From contig JAWLHU010000025.1 of the NCBI GenBank assembly GCA_041690255.1, forward strand, positions 1 through 54,589: a stretch of 54,589 nucleotides of DNA, given 5' to 3'. Origin of the DNA: JAWLHU01 sp041690255 (lineage in GTDB: Bacteria; Bacillota; Sulfobacillia; Symbiobacteriales; Symbiobacteriaceae). Shown here one piece after another: positions 34,106 through 42,228 of this stretch. The number at the start of each line of letters is the position of its first letter. Position 1 is the first letter of the stretch. Made by a program: the position numbers and the translations under genes. The notes beneath the pieces were generated by a model that did not search any database, was not told where the DNA came from, and worked only from the letters and a program-made list of their open reading frames with translations.

Positions 34106-37100
34106 GTGAACCGACCGGAGAGGTGCGCCTCAGCAGGCGCGATCTGATCAAGACCTCGGCCTTCCTGGGCGGGGCCGCCCTGGTGGCCGGTGGCGCCGAC
34201 GTGGCGTTCAACGCCCTGCGGACCAGTGCCCAGCCCGGGGGCGAGGGGCGGACGTATGACCTGGCTCATCCCGAGAATGTGCTCTATACCGCCTGTTTGA
34301 ACTGTACCGTCGCCTGTTCGATCAAGACCAAGATCCAAGATGGCGTCATTGCGAAGATCGACGGCAACCCGTACAGCGCCATGACGATGCTCCCCAACCT
34401 GCCCATGGAGGTCTCCCCGGAGGAGGCCGCCCCCTTCGATGGCAAGCTCTGCCCCAAGGGACAGGCGGGCATTCAGACCGTCTACGATCCCTACCGCCTC
34501 CGCAAGGTGCTGAAGCGGGCCGGCCCCCGGGGCTCGGGCAAATGGGAGACGATCCCCTTTGCGAAGGCGGTTGATGAGATCGTGGCGGGTGGCAAGCTCT
34601 TCGCCCACCTGGGCGAGGACCGGCATGTGGAGGGTCTGCGGGAGATCGCAGCCCTGAAGGATGCCGCGGTCGCCAGCGCCATGGCCGCCGATGTGGCCAG
34701 GATCCGGAAGAAGCAGATGACGGTGGCGGAGTTCAAGGCGAAGCATGCCGCCCACCTGGATACGCTGATCGACCCTGACCACCCGGACCTCGGGCCGAAG
34801 AACAACCAGTTCCTCTTCCAGGTGGGCCGGATTCATAACGGCCGGATCGAGTTCAGCAAGCGTTTCGTGCAGAACGCCCTGGGCTCGATCAACTGGATCG
34901 AGAAGACGACCCTCTGCGGCCAGACGAGCAACAAGGCCTGGGTCAAGGCGACATCGGCCTACTCGGGCGGCTCCTGGACCGGCGGCACGAAGAGCCCCCG
35001 GCCTGACCACAAGAACACCGAGTTCCTGCTCGTCTTCGGCACGATCATCTTCGAGGCCAACTACGGGCCGGTGCAGGAGTCGGAGCCGATCACCGAAGGG
35101 CTGCGCAGCGGGCGGCTGAAGGTGGCCGTGGTCGACCCCCGCCTGACCAAGATCGCCTCGAAGGCCTGGAAGTGGCTTCCGGCCAAGGTCGGCACCGACG
35201 CCGCCCTCGCCCTCGCCATGATCCGCTGGATCCTGGAGAACGAGCGCTACGACTCCCGCTACCTGGGCAACGCCAACCTGGGGGCCGCCAAGGCCGACGG
35301 CGAGATCGCCTTCTCGAACGCCACCTGGCTGGTCAAGATCGAGAACGGCCGCCCGGCGATGCACCTGCGGGGCGACGAGGCGGGGATCGGCACCAAGACC
35401 GAGATGGTCGCCTTCCAGAACGGCAAGCCGGTCGCCTTCGACCCGAATGACGCCACCCGGGAGATCGAGGCCGACCTCTTCGTGGATGCCGAAGTGAATG
35501 GGATCCGGGTGAAGAGCCCCCTGCAGATCCTGCTGGAGGAGGCGCAGGCCCACACCCTGGCCGAGTACGCCGAGATCACGGGCATCGCACAGGAGGATAT
35601 CGTCGCAGTCGCACGCGAGTTCACATCTCACGGGAAAAGGGCAGCGGTCGAGTTCTACCGTGGGGCGATCAAGCACACCAACGGTTGGTACAACGCCCTC
35701 TCGCTGATCGCCCTGAACATGCTCGTCGGCAACTTCGACGCCGCCGGCGGGATCAGCAAGCCGGGCGGGCAGCACGGCTGGAAGGGCGACAAGAGCGGAC
35801 AGCCCTTCCATATCGCCAAGCTGCACCCGGGCAAGCTCGCCGCCTTCGGGGTACCGCTCAGCCGTGAGGGCTGGCAGTACGAGGAGTCGACCCTCTTCGA
35901 GGGCTACCCGGCCAAGCGGCCCTGGTATCCCTTCAGCGGCAACGTCTCCCAGGAGGTCTTCCCCTCCATGGCCGACGGCTACCCCTACCCCATGAAGGCG
36001 ACTCTCCTGGCGATCCACTCCCCGATCTACTCGATCCCCAACGGCTTCGCTCAGCTCCGCACCCTGCTGGACCCGGGCAAGGTCCCGCTCTACATTGCCT
36101 GCGATATCATCATCGGTGACAGCAGCATGTACGCGGACTACATCTTCCCTGACCTGACCTACCTGGAGCGGTTCGGGATCACCCAGGGGTCGCATCACAC
36201 CCGGGTGAAGTCCAGCGCGATCCGGCATCCGGTGATCACCCCGCTCACGGAGACGGTGACGGTCTTCGGTGAAGAGCAGCACATGAGCCTCGAGACGCTC
36301 ATGCTGGCCATTGCCGAGCGGATGTCCCTGCCTGGCTTCGGGCCAGACGGTCTGGGCGCCGGCATGGACCTGACCCGCCCGGAGGACTGGTACCTGAAGC
36401 TGCACGCCAACCTCGCCTGGGACGGCAAAGCGACGCCGGATGCATCGGCCGAGGAGATAGAGCTCTTCCGGCAGTCCCACCGGCACCTGCAGCCCACGGT
36501 CTACAGCGAGGAGCGCTGGCGCAAGGCGGTCCGGCCGGAGGACTGGGCCAAGTTGGTCTACCTGCTGAACCGGGGCGGCCGCTTTGACTCATCGGAAACC
36601 GCGTATGATGGTGCGTTTATCAAGGCGAAGCTGGGTGGCGTCAACCGCTTCTATGTGGAGGAGGTCGCCGCATCACGCCACGCCATGACCGGCCAGTACT
36701 TCCACGGGGGTCCAGTCTTCGCCCCAATCACCGACAGCATGGGCAAGGAGATCCCGTCCGACGAGGGTGAGTTCCAGTTGATCACCTACAAGGAGGTCTT
36801 CGGCACCCAGTCCCGCACGATCTCCAACTACTGGTCGCAGCTGGCGGTGGCGCCGGAGAACTATGTGGTCATGAACGCCGCTGACGTGGCCCGACTCGGG
36901 CTGCGGGACGGGGAGGAGGTCAAGGTCACCTCCCGCTCCAACCCTGCCGGGGTGATGGACCTGGGGAACGGCCGGGTGAAGCCGGTCGTCGGGAAGCTGC
37001 GGGCGATCGAGGGTGTCCGTCCGGGCGTGGTGGCGATCTCGACCCACTTCGGCCACTGGGCATACGGCGCATCGGCTATGGAGGTCGATGGGATCGTGGT

Positions 37101-37245
37101 CCCGGGCGATCAGCGCCGGGCCGGCGGGATTCACCCGCAGCCGCTCTTCCGGTTGGATGACAACCTGCGGGGCACACCCCTGAGTGAGCCGATCGGCGGC
37201 AGCGTCTCCTTCTACGACACCCGCGTTGACATTGCCAAGGCCTGA
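34102..37245 (+). CDS. ttrA: Molybdopterin oxidoreductase, tetrathionate-reductase-like catalytic subunit
   Basis: 1047 aa, the large size of TtrA/SrrA-type enzymes. Tat signal S-R-R-D-L-I-K with a hydrophobic stretch. Cluster motif C-L-N-C-T-V-A-C and distal K-L-C-P-K-G-Q-A-G. A long insertion (about 150-260) precedes T-T-L-C-G-Q-T-S-N, where the Cys is a candidate Mo ligand. The molybdopterin-dinucleotide domain is at the C-terminus (V-F-G-T-Q-S-R-T, A-P-E-N-Y-V-V-M-N). Gene order B-C-A behind a PhnD-sensor/kinase/regulator set reproduces the ttrRS-ttrBCA layout, which favours tetrathionate. Selenate, arsenate or thiosulfate remain possible. Strong hairpin follows at 37255. Confidence 0.75.
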   Translation: MSEPTGEVRLSRRDLIKTSAFLGGAALVAGGADVAFNALRTSAQPGGEGRTYDLAHPENVLYTACLNCTVACSIKTKIQDGVIAKIDGNPYSAMTMLPNLPMEVSPEEAAPFDGKLCPKGQAGIQTVYDPYRLRKVLKRAGPRGSGKWETIPFAKAVDEIVAGGKLFAHLGEDRHVEGLREIAALKDAAVASAMAADVARIRKKQMTVAEFKAKHAAHLDTLIDPDHPDLGPKNNQFLFQVGRIHNGRIEFSKRFVQNALGSINWIEKTTLCGQTSNKAWVKATSAYSGGSWTGGTKSPRPDHKNTEFLLVFGTIIFEANYGPVQESEPITEGLRSGRLKVAVVDPRLTKIASKAWKWLPAKVGTDAALALAMIRWILENERYDSRYLGNANLGAAKADGEIAFSNATWLVKIENGRPAMHLRGDEAGIGTKTEMVAFQNGKPVAFDPNDATREIEADLFVDAEVNGIRVKSPLQILLEEAQAHTLAEYAEITGIAQEDIVAVAREFTSHGKRAAVEFYRGAIKHTNGWYNALSLIALNMLVGNFDAAGGISKPGGQHGWKGDKSGQPFHIAKLHPGKLAAFGVPLSREGWQYEESTLFEGYPAKRPWYPFSGNVSQEVFPSMADGYPYPMKATLLAIHSPIYSIPNGFAQLRTLLDPGKVPLYIACDIIIGDSSMYADYIFPDLTYLERFGITQGSHHTRVKSSAIRHPVITPLTETVTVFGEEQHMSLETLMLAIAERMSLPGFGPDGLGAGMDLTRPEDWYLKLHANLAWDGKATPDASAEEIELFRQSHRHLQPTVYSEERWRKAVRPEDWAKLVYLLNRGGRFDSSETAYDGAFIKAKLGGVNRFYVEEVAASRHAMTGQYFHGGPVFAPITDSMGKEIPSDEGEFQLITYKEVFGTQSRTISNYWSQLAVAPENYVVMNAADVARLGLRDGEEVKVTSRSNPAGVMDLGNGRVKPVVGKLRAIEGVRPGVVAISTHFGHWAYGASAMEVDGIVVPGDQRRAGGIHPQPLFRLDDNLRGTPLSEPIGGSVSFYDTRVDIAKA

Positions 37246-37254
37246 TGAGAGAGG

Positions 37255-37286
37255 GACCGGCCCGGTCAAGTGTGACCGGGCCGGTC
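37255..37286 (+). terminator. Strong hairpin after ttrA-like gene
   Basis: GACCGGCCCGGTCA (37255-37268) pairs perfectly with TGACCGGGCCGGTC (37273-37286), loop AGTG, 9 nt after the stop codon. No T-run, but position and strength suit termination or 3' end protection. Confidence 0.6.
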
Positions 37287-37482
37287 TGGCGTTCAGGGGG
37301 CCCGGGTGACCGGAGCGCTCGCGCGTCCTGATCCGGACGAATATATGTCATGGAGTAGACCGGCATGTTATCTCTGCGGATGGGGGAGCATACAAGTCGC
37401 CCAGGGAGATGGCAGGGTTTTTCAACGGACACACTGAATTAGTTTTATGTCCGCTAATTCTGGACACGAGGAGTGTAGGCAT

Positions 37483-37908
37483 ATGGCCGTGCGCATGAAT
37501 CCGTACCTTATCCTGAACGGGAATGGCCGCGAGGCGATTGCGTTTTACGAGAAGGCGCTGGGGGCTCAGGTGCTGGGGGTCATGACCTTTGGCGAGATGC
37601 CGCCGAACCCGGATCATCCGACGCCGGATGAGGTGAAGGACCGGATCATGCACGCCCACCTGAAGGTGGGGGAGAGCGATCTCATGCTCTCGGACACCAT
37701 GCCGGGTATGGAGCATCAGGCCGGCAACCACCTGAACATCAGCGTGGTGACCGATGATGCCGACCAGTCGAGGCGGATCTTCGATGCGCTCGCCGAGGGC
37801 GGGCAGGTGACCATGCCGATGCAGCAGACCTTCTGGAGCCCGGCCTACGGCCAGGTGACCGACCGGTTCGGCGTGCCCTGGCAGGTGATGACGCAGGCGA
37901 AGTCGTAG
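37483..37908 (+). CDS. VOC-superfamily (PhnB-like) protein
   Basis: 141 aa, one PhnB/glyoxalase-like fold: P-Y-L-I-L-N-G-N-G-R-E-A-I-A-F-Y-E-K-A-L-G-A, H-A-H-L-K-V-G, L-M-L-S-D and a C-terminal F-W-S-P-A-Y-G-Q-V-T-D-R-F-G-V-P-W. Members of this group are often of unknown function or metal-dependent. ATG 37483 with CGAGGAGTG upstream. The 5' region (37418-37470) has CGGACA / TGTCCG and ATTAG / CTAAT inverted repeats that could be an operator. A 13-bp hairpin with wobbles (37923-37954) follows the gene. Confidence 0.8.
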   Translation: MAVRMNPYLILNGNGREAIAFYEKALGAQVLGVMTFGEMPPNPDHPTPDEVKDRIMHAHLKVGESDLMLSDTMPGMEHQAGNHLNISVVTDDADQSRRIFDALAEGGQVTMPMQQTFWSPAYGQVTDRFGVPWQVMTQAKS

Positions 37909-38159
37909 GGAGAATAGATGGAGGCCTGGGCGGTGTGTGCCGTCCGGGCCTCTGCGCGTGGCGGATCGCAGGCAGGAGCGTCTCTCTGGCTGCAGCGCTC
38001 CTGTGATCGCAGCCTCCCAGCAGGTAGTCTGCTCGTAGCCAGGTTCCGCTGGTCTGTCGTGGGGAACGCCCGCGACCCGACCCCCAAGGCTGCCTCGATC
38101 AGACGTGGGTCGCCTTAGCGGTCGCCACGGGCCGGCTCGGACCTGTTGCTATCAGGGCC

Positions 38160-38205
38160 TCCCGGTCCACATGGTGACAAGGCCCCTGGTGAGCTCCTTG
38201 CTCGA
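38160..38205 (-). pseudogene. Fragment of an anti-sigma-factor gene
   Basis: On the minus strand this reads K-E-L-T-R-G-L-V-T-M-W-T, matching K-E-L-A-K-G-F-V-T-M-W-T of the intact gene at 39882-40655 (about 85 percent nucleotide identity over 41 nt). Only this scrap is left. With the DUF2905 remnant at 38968 it shows that an anti-sigma/DUF2905 region was once duplicated here. 37955-38159 otherwise holds no gene. Confidence 0.6.
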
Positions 38206-38349
38206 CCACACATGGCGGGGTCCCCGCTGGGTTGTGGCGCCGAAAGGGTAAATGGTCAACGAATTCGGACCAACCTGCAGGATTTCAGCAACCGATACTA
38301 GAACCCCGTGCTTGGGGTAAGGGCACTGTCGTGGTGCGGGTTTCGTTAG

Positions 38350-38440
38350 TATCGTCCCCACGCACGTGGGGGTGGACCTGGTGGCAGACGGTGGCCCTAT
38401 CGGTCCTATACATCGCCCCCCGAGGAGGGGAGCGATGACC
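38350..38440 (+). CRISPR. Possible relic of a type I-E-like CRISPR array (two repeat units)
   Basis: ATCGTCCCC-ACGCACGT-GGGGGTGG (38351 on, ending ACC at 38378) contains the palindrome CCCCACG-CA-CGTGGGG typical of type I-E repeats. A degenerate unit beginning ATCGCCCCCC and ending GATGACC lies at 38412-38440, exactly 61 bp downstream, giving a 28-bp repeat and 33-bp spacer. No further units or cas genes are visible. CGATACTA (38293-38300) / TAGTATCG (38347-38354) is an additional inverted repeat overlapping the first unit. Confidence 0.35.
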
Positions 38441-38545
38441 TCGTTGGCCGGCCGTTGTAGCGAGTGGTACTGCCACGCCTCGGTAAGGTCCGACATCCCA
38501 CTTCAATTGCCAGACGACCCCTACGGCACGGGTCTTTCGCCAACC

Positions 38546-38604
38546 TGTCACGTTTTGCACGTCCTCCGGGCTAGCAGGGGCTGTGGCCCGTGCAAAAGGT
38601 GACA
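38546..38604. repeat. Inverted-repeat element 1, 27-bp spacing
   Basis: TGTCACGTTTTGCACG (38546-38561) and CGTGCAAAAGGTGACA (38589-38604) are near-perfect inverted arms separated by 27 bp. Confidence 0.55.
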
Positions 38605-38725
38605 CTTCATACCCGAAGGACCCGGCCTCAGGCCCGAATCGGGCCTGCACATAGCCCCGGAAGGGGGTCCGAGCGGTGTTTGACCCCAATCGGGGCAGAA
38701 TTCCCGGACTCCGCGGGGTTGAACT

Positions 38726-38783
38726 ATCAGATTTTGCATGGCGAGTTCTCGGGCATGGCGGACAAATCGTGCAAAAGGTGACA
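38726..38783. repeat. Inverted-repeat element 2, 27-bp spacing
   Basis: The right arm CGTGCAAAAGGTGACA (38768-38783) is identical to that of element 1. The left arm (ATCAGATTTTGCATG, to 38740) is diverged but at the same 27-bp spacing. The region between the two elements has other GC palindromes and no gene. Confidence 0.5.
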
Positions 38784-38929
38784 AGCTCCTGGTCGGGGTC
38801 GGCCGGCGCCGGTGCTCAGGCTCCGACCGGCTGGGGCCGGGCCCGGCCCCAGCATCATCGGCTTGGGGGCTTCCCCGATGCACTCCCCGTGACCACGATC
38901 GGCGGCTGCCCTGGTCTCAGTGCGCGAAA

Positions 38930-38965
38930 GACCCCAGTCCAGGCCGTGTGGCCCAGGCTGGGGTC
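38930..38965 (-). terminator. Hairpin beyond the DUF2905 remnant
   Basis: GACCCCAG (38930-38937) pairs with CTGGGGTC (38958-38965), with an inner GGCC / GGCC stem. A related, weaker hairpin lies at 41328-41357. Confidence 0.45.
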
Positions 38966-38967
38966 CT

Positions 38968-39135
38968 TTGATTCTGAGCAGAATGCTGGTCATGAGAGGG
39001 AAGACGAAGGTGAACTGGCCCCGCTGAGTCACAATGTCGCCGGGTAGTCGGCCCAGGCCGGGCAGGTAGCGCTCGACCGGCCAGAGCACGCCGCCAGCAC
39101 GAGCAGGGCGCCGATGATCATGAGTGTACGTCCCA
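38968..39135 (-). pseudogene. Frameshifted, truncated copy of the DUF2905 gene
   Basis: The minus strand reads M-G-R-T-L-M-I-I-G-A-L-L as in the intact gene at 41520-41735, then a 4-nt deletion inside the first membrane helix shifts the frame. R-L-P-G-D-I-V and F-P-L-M-T-S-I-L-L are readable in the shifted frame, and the last 20 codons are replaced. Confidence 0.75.
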
Positions 39136-39497
39136 TTTGGCTCAATCCTCCCACACCTGCATGCTGCCACGGCGGGAGGCTCGCTCACATGCCCAGTGGG
39201 AACGACTTGCGCCAGCCCCGGCTGATCACGTGGAAGCCCCGGAGGGGTACCTCACTCTCACACCGATCAATGAAGGGCAATCTCTTGTCTTGCGTCCATT
39301 TTTTCCGAACTCCTGGCCCCTGGTGGCGGCAACAATGGACGGAAGGGGCGTAGCTCCTGACCCCAAGCCCGTGCAGGGCAGGTGAAGGGCGCCGGCAGCA
39401 TCCTGGACTACCCCCTGGGGGTAAGTATCAAACGCGTTCCGTCCATTTTTGCGCACATTGCGAGGGAGAGGGGTAGGCAAGTGTGGACGGAAGATCG
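38968..39497. repeat. Segmental duplication, copy 1
   Basis: About 530 bp matching 41572-42107 with scattered substitutions and small indels. Besides the DUF2905 remnant it includes a non-coding upstream part with two long-armed inverted repeats, GCGTCCATT / AATGGACGG (39292-39342) and CCGTCCA / TGGACGG (39439-39490). 39498-39881 contains no supported gene. Confidence 0.75.
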
Positions 39498-39881
39498 GAA
39501 GCGAGGGCTACCGGCAAAGTGGATGTCCCGGCCTCCCCTCGGTCATCTCCGTTGACGGGCGGGATAGGCCCTACGGTCCCCGCTGCATCGCCTCTGGTGC
39601 GAGTTCCAGGCTCCTCGCATCGCGGAGTGCCCCTCTTCGCGGGCCCGGCCCGCTCTCGAACGACCGGCTGAGCCAGCATGAAATCACCGCTTCTCCATTC
39701 GATGCTGGTAGCGATATACCGCACCAGCAAAGAGCAGAAGGGTGAACCCCGGGAAGAGAAGCAGATCGAAGCCTGTGGCTTGCCGGAGACGGCCAGCCGC
39801 CGCAGCCAGCCGGGGAGGTTGTCGTTCGACCAGAAGGCGGAGGATGGCGTAAGCAGCGGCGTCATGACCACGTTCATGGCA

Positions 39882-40655
39882 CTACGGGGCGGTGGCCGTT
39901 GCCACCTCCTGAACCACCTCGGCGTTCAGGCCACTCACGTGAACCATGACGCCATCTTGCAGCCAGGAGATAACCGTCGTGGTTCCGATCGATGTAGCTT
40001 GATTGTACGCAACCGCTTCGGTACTGCCCAGTGTCAACTTCCGAATCTCCGTCATCGGCTCGGTCTGGCCGTCGCCGGTCCTGAGTTCGTGGTAAGGGAG
40101 AACCTGCCAGTTGCCGTCCGACCCGGTCAGGTTCGCCTCGGTGACCACGCTGACAGAGTCCGTCCCAACCAGGTAGGTGGCAGAGGCATACACAAATCGC
40201 GAGGCTGCGGAATCGTGGATCTGAACGCCAACCCCGATCAGCCGTGCATCGGCGTGGCGGGTTGCCACGGGCTGGAACCCTGCCGCTGCGGCGGCCTCAT
40301 CCATGCTCCCGTACTCGGTGCCGGCTTCCATGGGCCGGCTCTGACCTGTGGCTCTCAGCGCCTCCAGGTCGGCGGGGTTGGTCCAGACTACGCTGGCCTT
40401 GGTTTTGCCCAGCGTGTCGGTCCACATGGTGACAAAGCCTTTGGCGAGTTCCTTGCCCAGCGCCTGTGCTCCTGGCATGACCATGACAATGACAAGGCAG
40501 GCCATCAGCGCTGCTGCTGCAGAGAGAAGGGGCTTCCGCCACCTGGGCCTGGGTTTTCCGTATCTCACCAACTGGCTGGGGTGCAGGAACCGATCCGGCA
40601 TGGAAGCGGCCGCTGCAGCGCTGTGGAGGATATCTCGAATCGTATGACCCTGCAT
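39882..40655 (-). CDS. Membrane-bound anti-sigma-factor-like protein
   Basis: 257 aa from ATG 40655 (AAGGAGGACTGTGAC ahead), one base from the sigma-factor stop. N-terminal cytosolic segment of about 50 residues with a basic end (P-R-P-R-W-R-K-P), one membrane helix (about 52-72), and an extracytoplasmic domain with M-D-E-A-A-A-A-A-G-F-Q-P-V, as in DUF4367-type anti-sigma sensors. It likely holds the ECF factor at the membrane until an envelope signal acts. A fragment of a paralogue lies at 38160. Confidence 0.7.
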   Translation of the reverse strand: MQGHTIRDILHSAAAAASMPDRFLHPSQLVRYGKPRPRWRKPLLSAAAALMACLVIVMVMPGAQALGKELAKGFVTMWTDTLGKTKASVVWTNPADLEALRATGQSRPMEAGTEYGSMDEAAAAAGFQPVATRHADARLIGVGVQIHDSAASRFVYASATYLVGTDSVSVVTEANLTGSDGNWQVLPYHELRTGDGQTEPMTEIRKLTLGSTEAVAYNQATSIGTTTVISWLQDGVMVHVSGLNAEVVQEVATATAP

Positions 40656-40656
40656 G

Positions 40657-41232
40657 TCACAGTCCTCCTTGCATGAACCGGCTGAGGCGTCCGAGGAATG
40701 CGCCGGGGCTATCTCCCTTGCGAAGGTGCTTCCCGAGCGCATTCTTCGCGTAGTGAAGGCGGGATTTGACTGTGCCCGGGCTTATCCCCAGAACCTGGGC
40801 AATCTCCGACTCCGACATGTCATCGTAGTAGCGCAGCACGATCACGGTCCGGTGTGCCGGGGAGAGCGACTGGATCAACCGCCAGAGATGCTCTCGCTCC
40901 TCGTGATCCAGGACGGTCCGCTCCGGCGAGTCTGCTGAAGGTGTCCACTCCGGCAAAGGGAGAGAAGGGGCGGGCCGTTTTGCCTGCTTGATCGCCTCGT
41001 TGGTCACAATGCGGGCAAACCAGGGGTAGAAGGGGTGACCGTCTCGCAGATTTCGGAGCGAGCGGTGGGCCCGTATGAGCGCCTCTTGCAGGGCGTCTGC
41101 GGCGCTGTCAGGATCGTGGGTGATCAGATACGCAACCCGATAGGCACGCTGCGTATAGGGCTCCAGCAACAGATCGAACGACAACGGATCACCGTTGCGG
41201 GCGTTTGTGATCAGCGAGACTTCGTCTTGCAT
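40657..41232 (-). CDS. ECF-type RNA polymerase sigma factor
   Basis: 191 aa from ATG 41232 (GGAGGTG close upstream). Region 2: Y-R-V-A-Y-L-I-T-H-D-P-D-S-A-A-D-A-L-Q-E and F-Y-P-W-F-A-R-I-V-T-N-E. Region 4: L-S-P-A-H-R-T-V-I-V-L-R-Y and S-E-S-E-I-A-Q-V-L-G-I-S-P-G-T-V-K-S-R. Co-transcribed with the anti-sigma gene. Upstream on the minus strand a GAACC element (near 41301) may be an autoregulatory ECF -35. Confidence 0.88.
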   Translation of the reverse strand: MQDEVSLITNARNGDPLSFDLLLEPYTQRAYRVAYLITHDPDSAADALQEALIRAHRSLRNLRDGHPFYPWFARIVTNEAIKQAKRPAPSLPLPEWTPSADSPERTVLDHEEREHLWRLIQSLSPAHRTVIVLRYYDDMSESEIAQVLGISPGTVKSRLHYAKNALGKHLRKGDSPGAFLGRLSRFMQGGL

Positions 41233-41327
41233 GGACACCTCCGTGGGGGTCGTCTGCGATCGATCGCACCTCTTATATCCGGCGAAAGACCAAAAGGTTC
41301 AAAGAATCTTCGTGTTGTAATGAAAGA

Positions 41328-41357
41328 CCCCAGTCAGGCATTCTGGCCCTGCTGGGG
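41328..41357. other. Hairpin between sigma operon and DUF2905 gene
   Basis: CCCCAG / CTGGGG with an inner AGGC / GCCC pairing. It resembles the hairpin at 38930-38965. No gene is seen in 41358-41519. Confidence 0.35.
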
Positions 41358-41519
41358 AAATCAGGGATCAGCCGCCCGGACCTCATGAACTACGGCTGAA
41401 GCGCTCTGTCCGTTCTCAGGGTGCATCCAGGCAAAAACCGCTTCCCGGAGAGGGGCCTAATCCCGAGTCTGCGCTGGTTCCGCCCGCTGTCATAGAGGAC
41501 GTAGCCCCACGGGTTGGCA

Positions 41520-41735
41520 CTAGCCGCCGAACTTGCGGAGCAGCCAGAGGAGGAGCGTCAGCCCGAGGCTGAGCAGAATGCTGGTCATGAGAGGGAAGAA
41601 GAAGGTGAAGTTGCCCCGCTGAATCACGATGTCTCCTGGGAGACGGCCCAGACCGGGCAGGTAGCGCTCGACCAGCCAGAGCACGCCTCCTGCCAGCAGG
41701 AGCAGGGCGCCGATGATCATGAGTGTACGTCCCAT
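41520..41735 (-). CDS. DUF2905 family small membrane protein
   Basis: 71 aa from ATG 41735 (GGAGGG about 10 nt ahead; a TTG at 41744 abuts it). Two membrane helices flank the conserved P-G-L-G-R-L-P-G-D-I. The second helix is preceded by F-F-F-P-L-M-T-S-I-L-L-S. Conserved in Firmicutes, function unknown. A broken copy lies at 38968-39135. Confidence 0.85.
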   Translation of the reverse strand: MGRTLMIIGALLLLAGGVLWLVERYLPGLGRLPGDIVIQRGNFTFFFPLMTSILLSLGLTLLLWLLRKFGG

Positions 41736-42107
41736 TTGGCTCAACCCTCCTACATCTGCATTCTACCACGGCGGGAGGCTCGCAGAGGTGCCCGGGGGGA
41801 ACCATTTGCGCGAGCGCCGGCTGAAAGCGGGGAAGCCCCGGAGGGGTACCTCACTCTCACATCCACCGCTGGAGGTGATCCTCTGGTGTTGCGTCCATCT
41901 TTTCTCGGACTCCTGGACCCTGGTGACGGCAAAAATGGACGGAAAGGGCGTAGCACCTGCCGGAAGCCCTGCCCCAAACCCTCTGCAGGGCAGGTGAAGA
42001 GCGCCGGCGGCATCATCGACTACCCCCTGGGGGTAAGTGCCAAACACGTTCCGTCCATTTTTGCGCACATGGCAAAGGAGAGGGGTAGCCAGATTTGGAC
42101 GGAACAC
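41572..42107. repeat. Segmental duplication, copy 2
   Basis: Counterpart of 38968-39497. The non-coding part upstream of the DUF2905 gene has inverted repeats GCGTCCAT / ATGGACGG (41891-41942) and CCGTCCA / TGGACGG (42051-42102). Open frames across it on the minus strand are not supported by ribosome sites. 41745-42228 holds no other gene. Confidence 0.75.
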
Positions 42108-42193
42108 TGGAAGCCAGGGCCACCCCAGGGGATAGGGCGTCACGGCCCGCTTCTCGAACGATCGGCTCAGTCAGCATGAGACGGTAAGTGATG

Positions 42194-42219
42194 TGGCCGC
42201 CCCCTTGCGGGAGCGGCCA
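42194..42219 (-). terminator. Hairpin after the hypothetical gene at 42229
   Basis: TGGCCGC-C-CCC / GGG-A-GCGGCCA just beyond the stop on the minus strand. Confidence 0.5.
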
Positions 42220-42228
42220 ACGTTATCG

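Noticed and set aside
34057..36486. 809-codon minus-strand frame over the catalytic molybdoenzyme
   Set aside because: Shadow of a high-GC gene with Tat signal and cofactor motifs on the plus strand.
38350..38440. A functional CRISPR array
   Set aside because: Only one good repeat and one degenerate unit are present, with no leader or cas genes; kept only as a possible relic.
39226..42143. Minus-strand frames shared by the two duplication copies (K-N-G-R-N, T-Y-P-Q-G-V-V, A-G-A-L-H-L-P-C)
   Set aside because: Similarity follows from the DNA duplication. There are no ribosome sites, ends differ, and the conserved part coincides with inverted repeats, so non-coding function is likelier.
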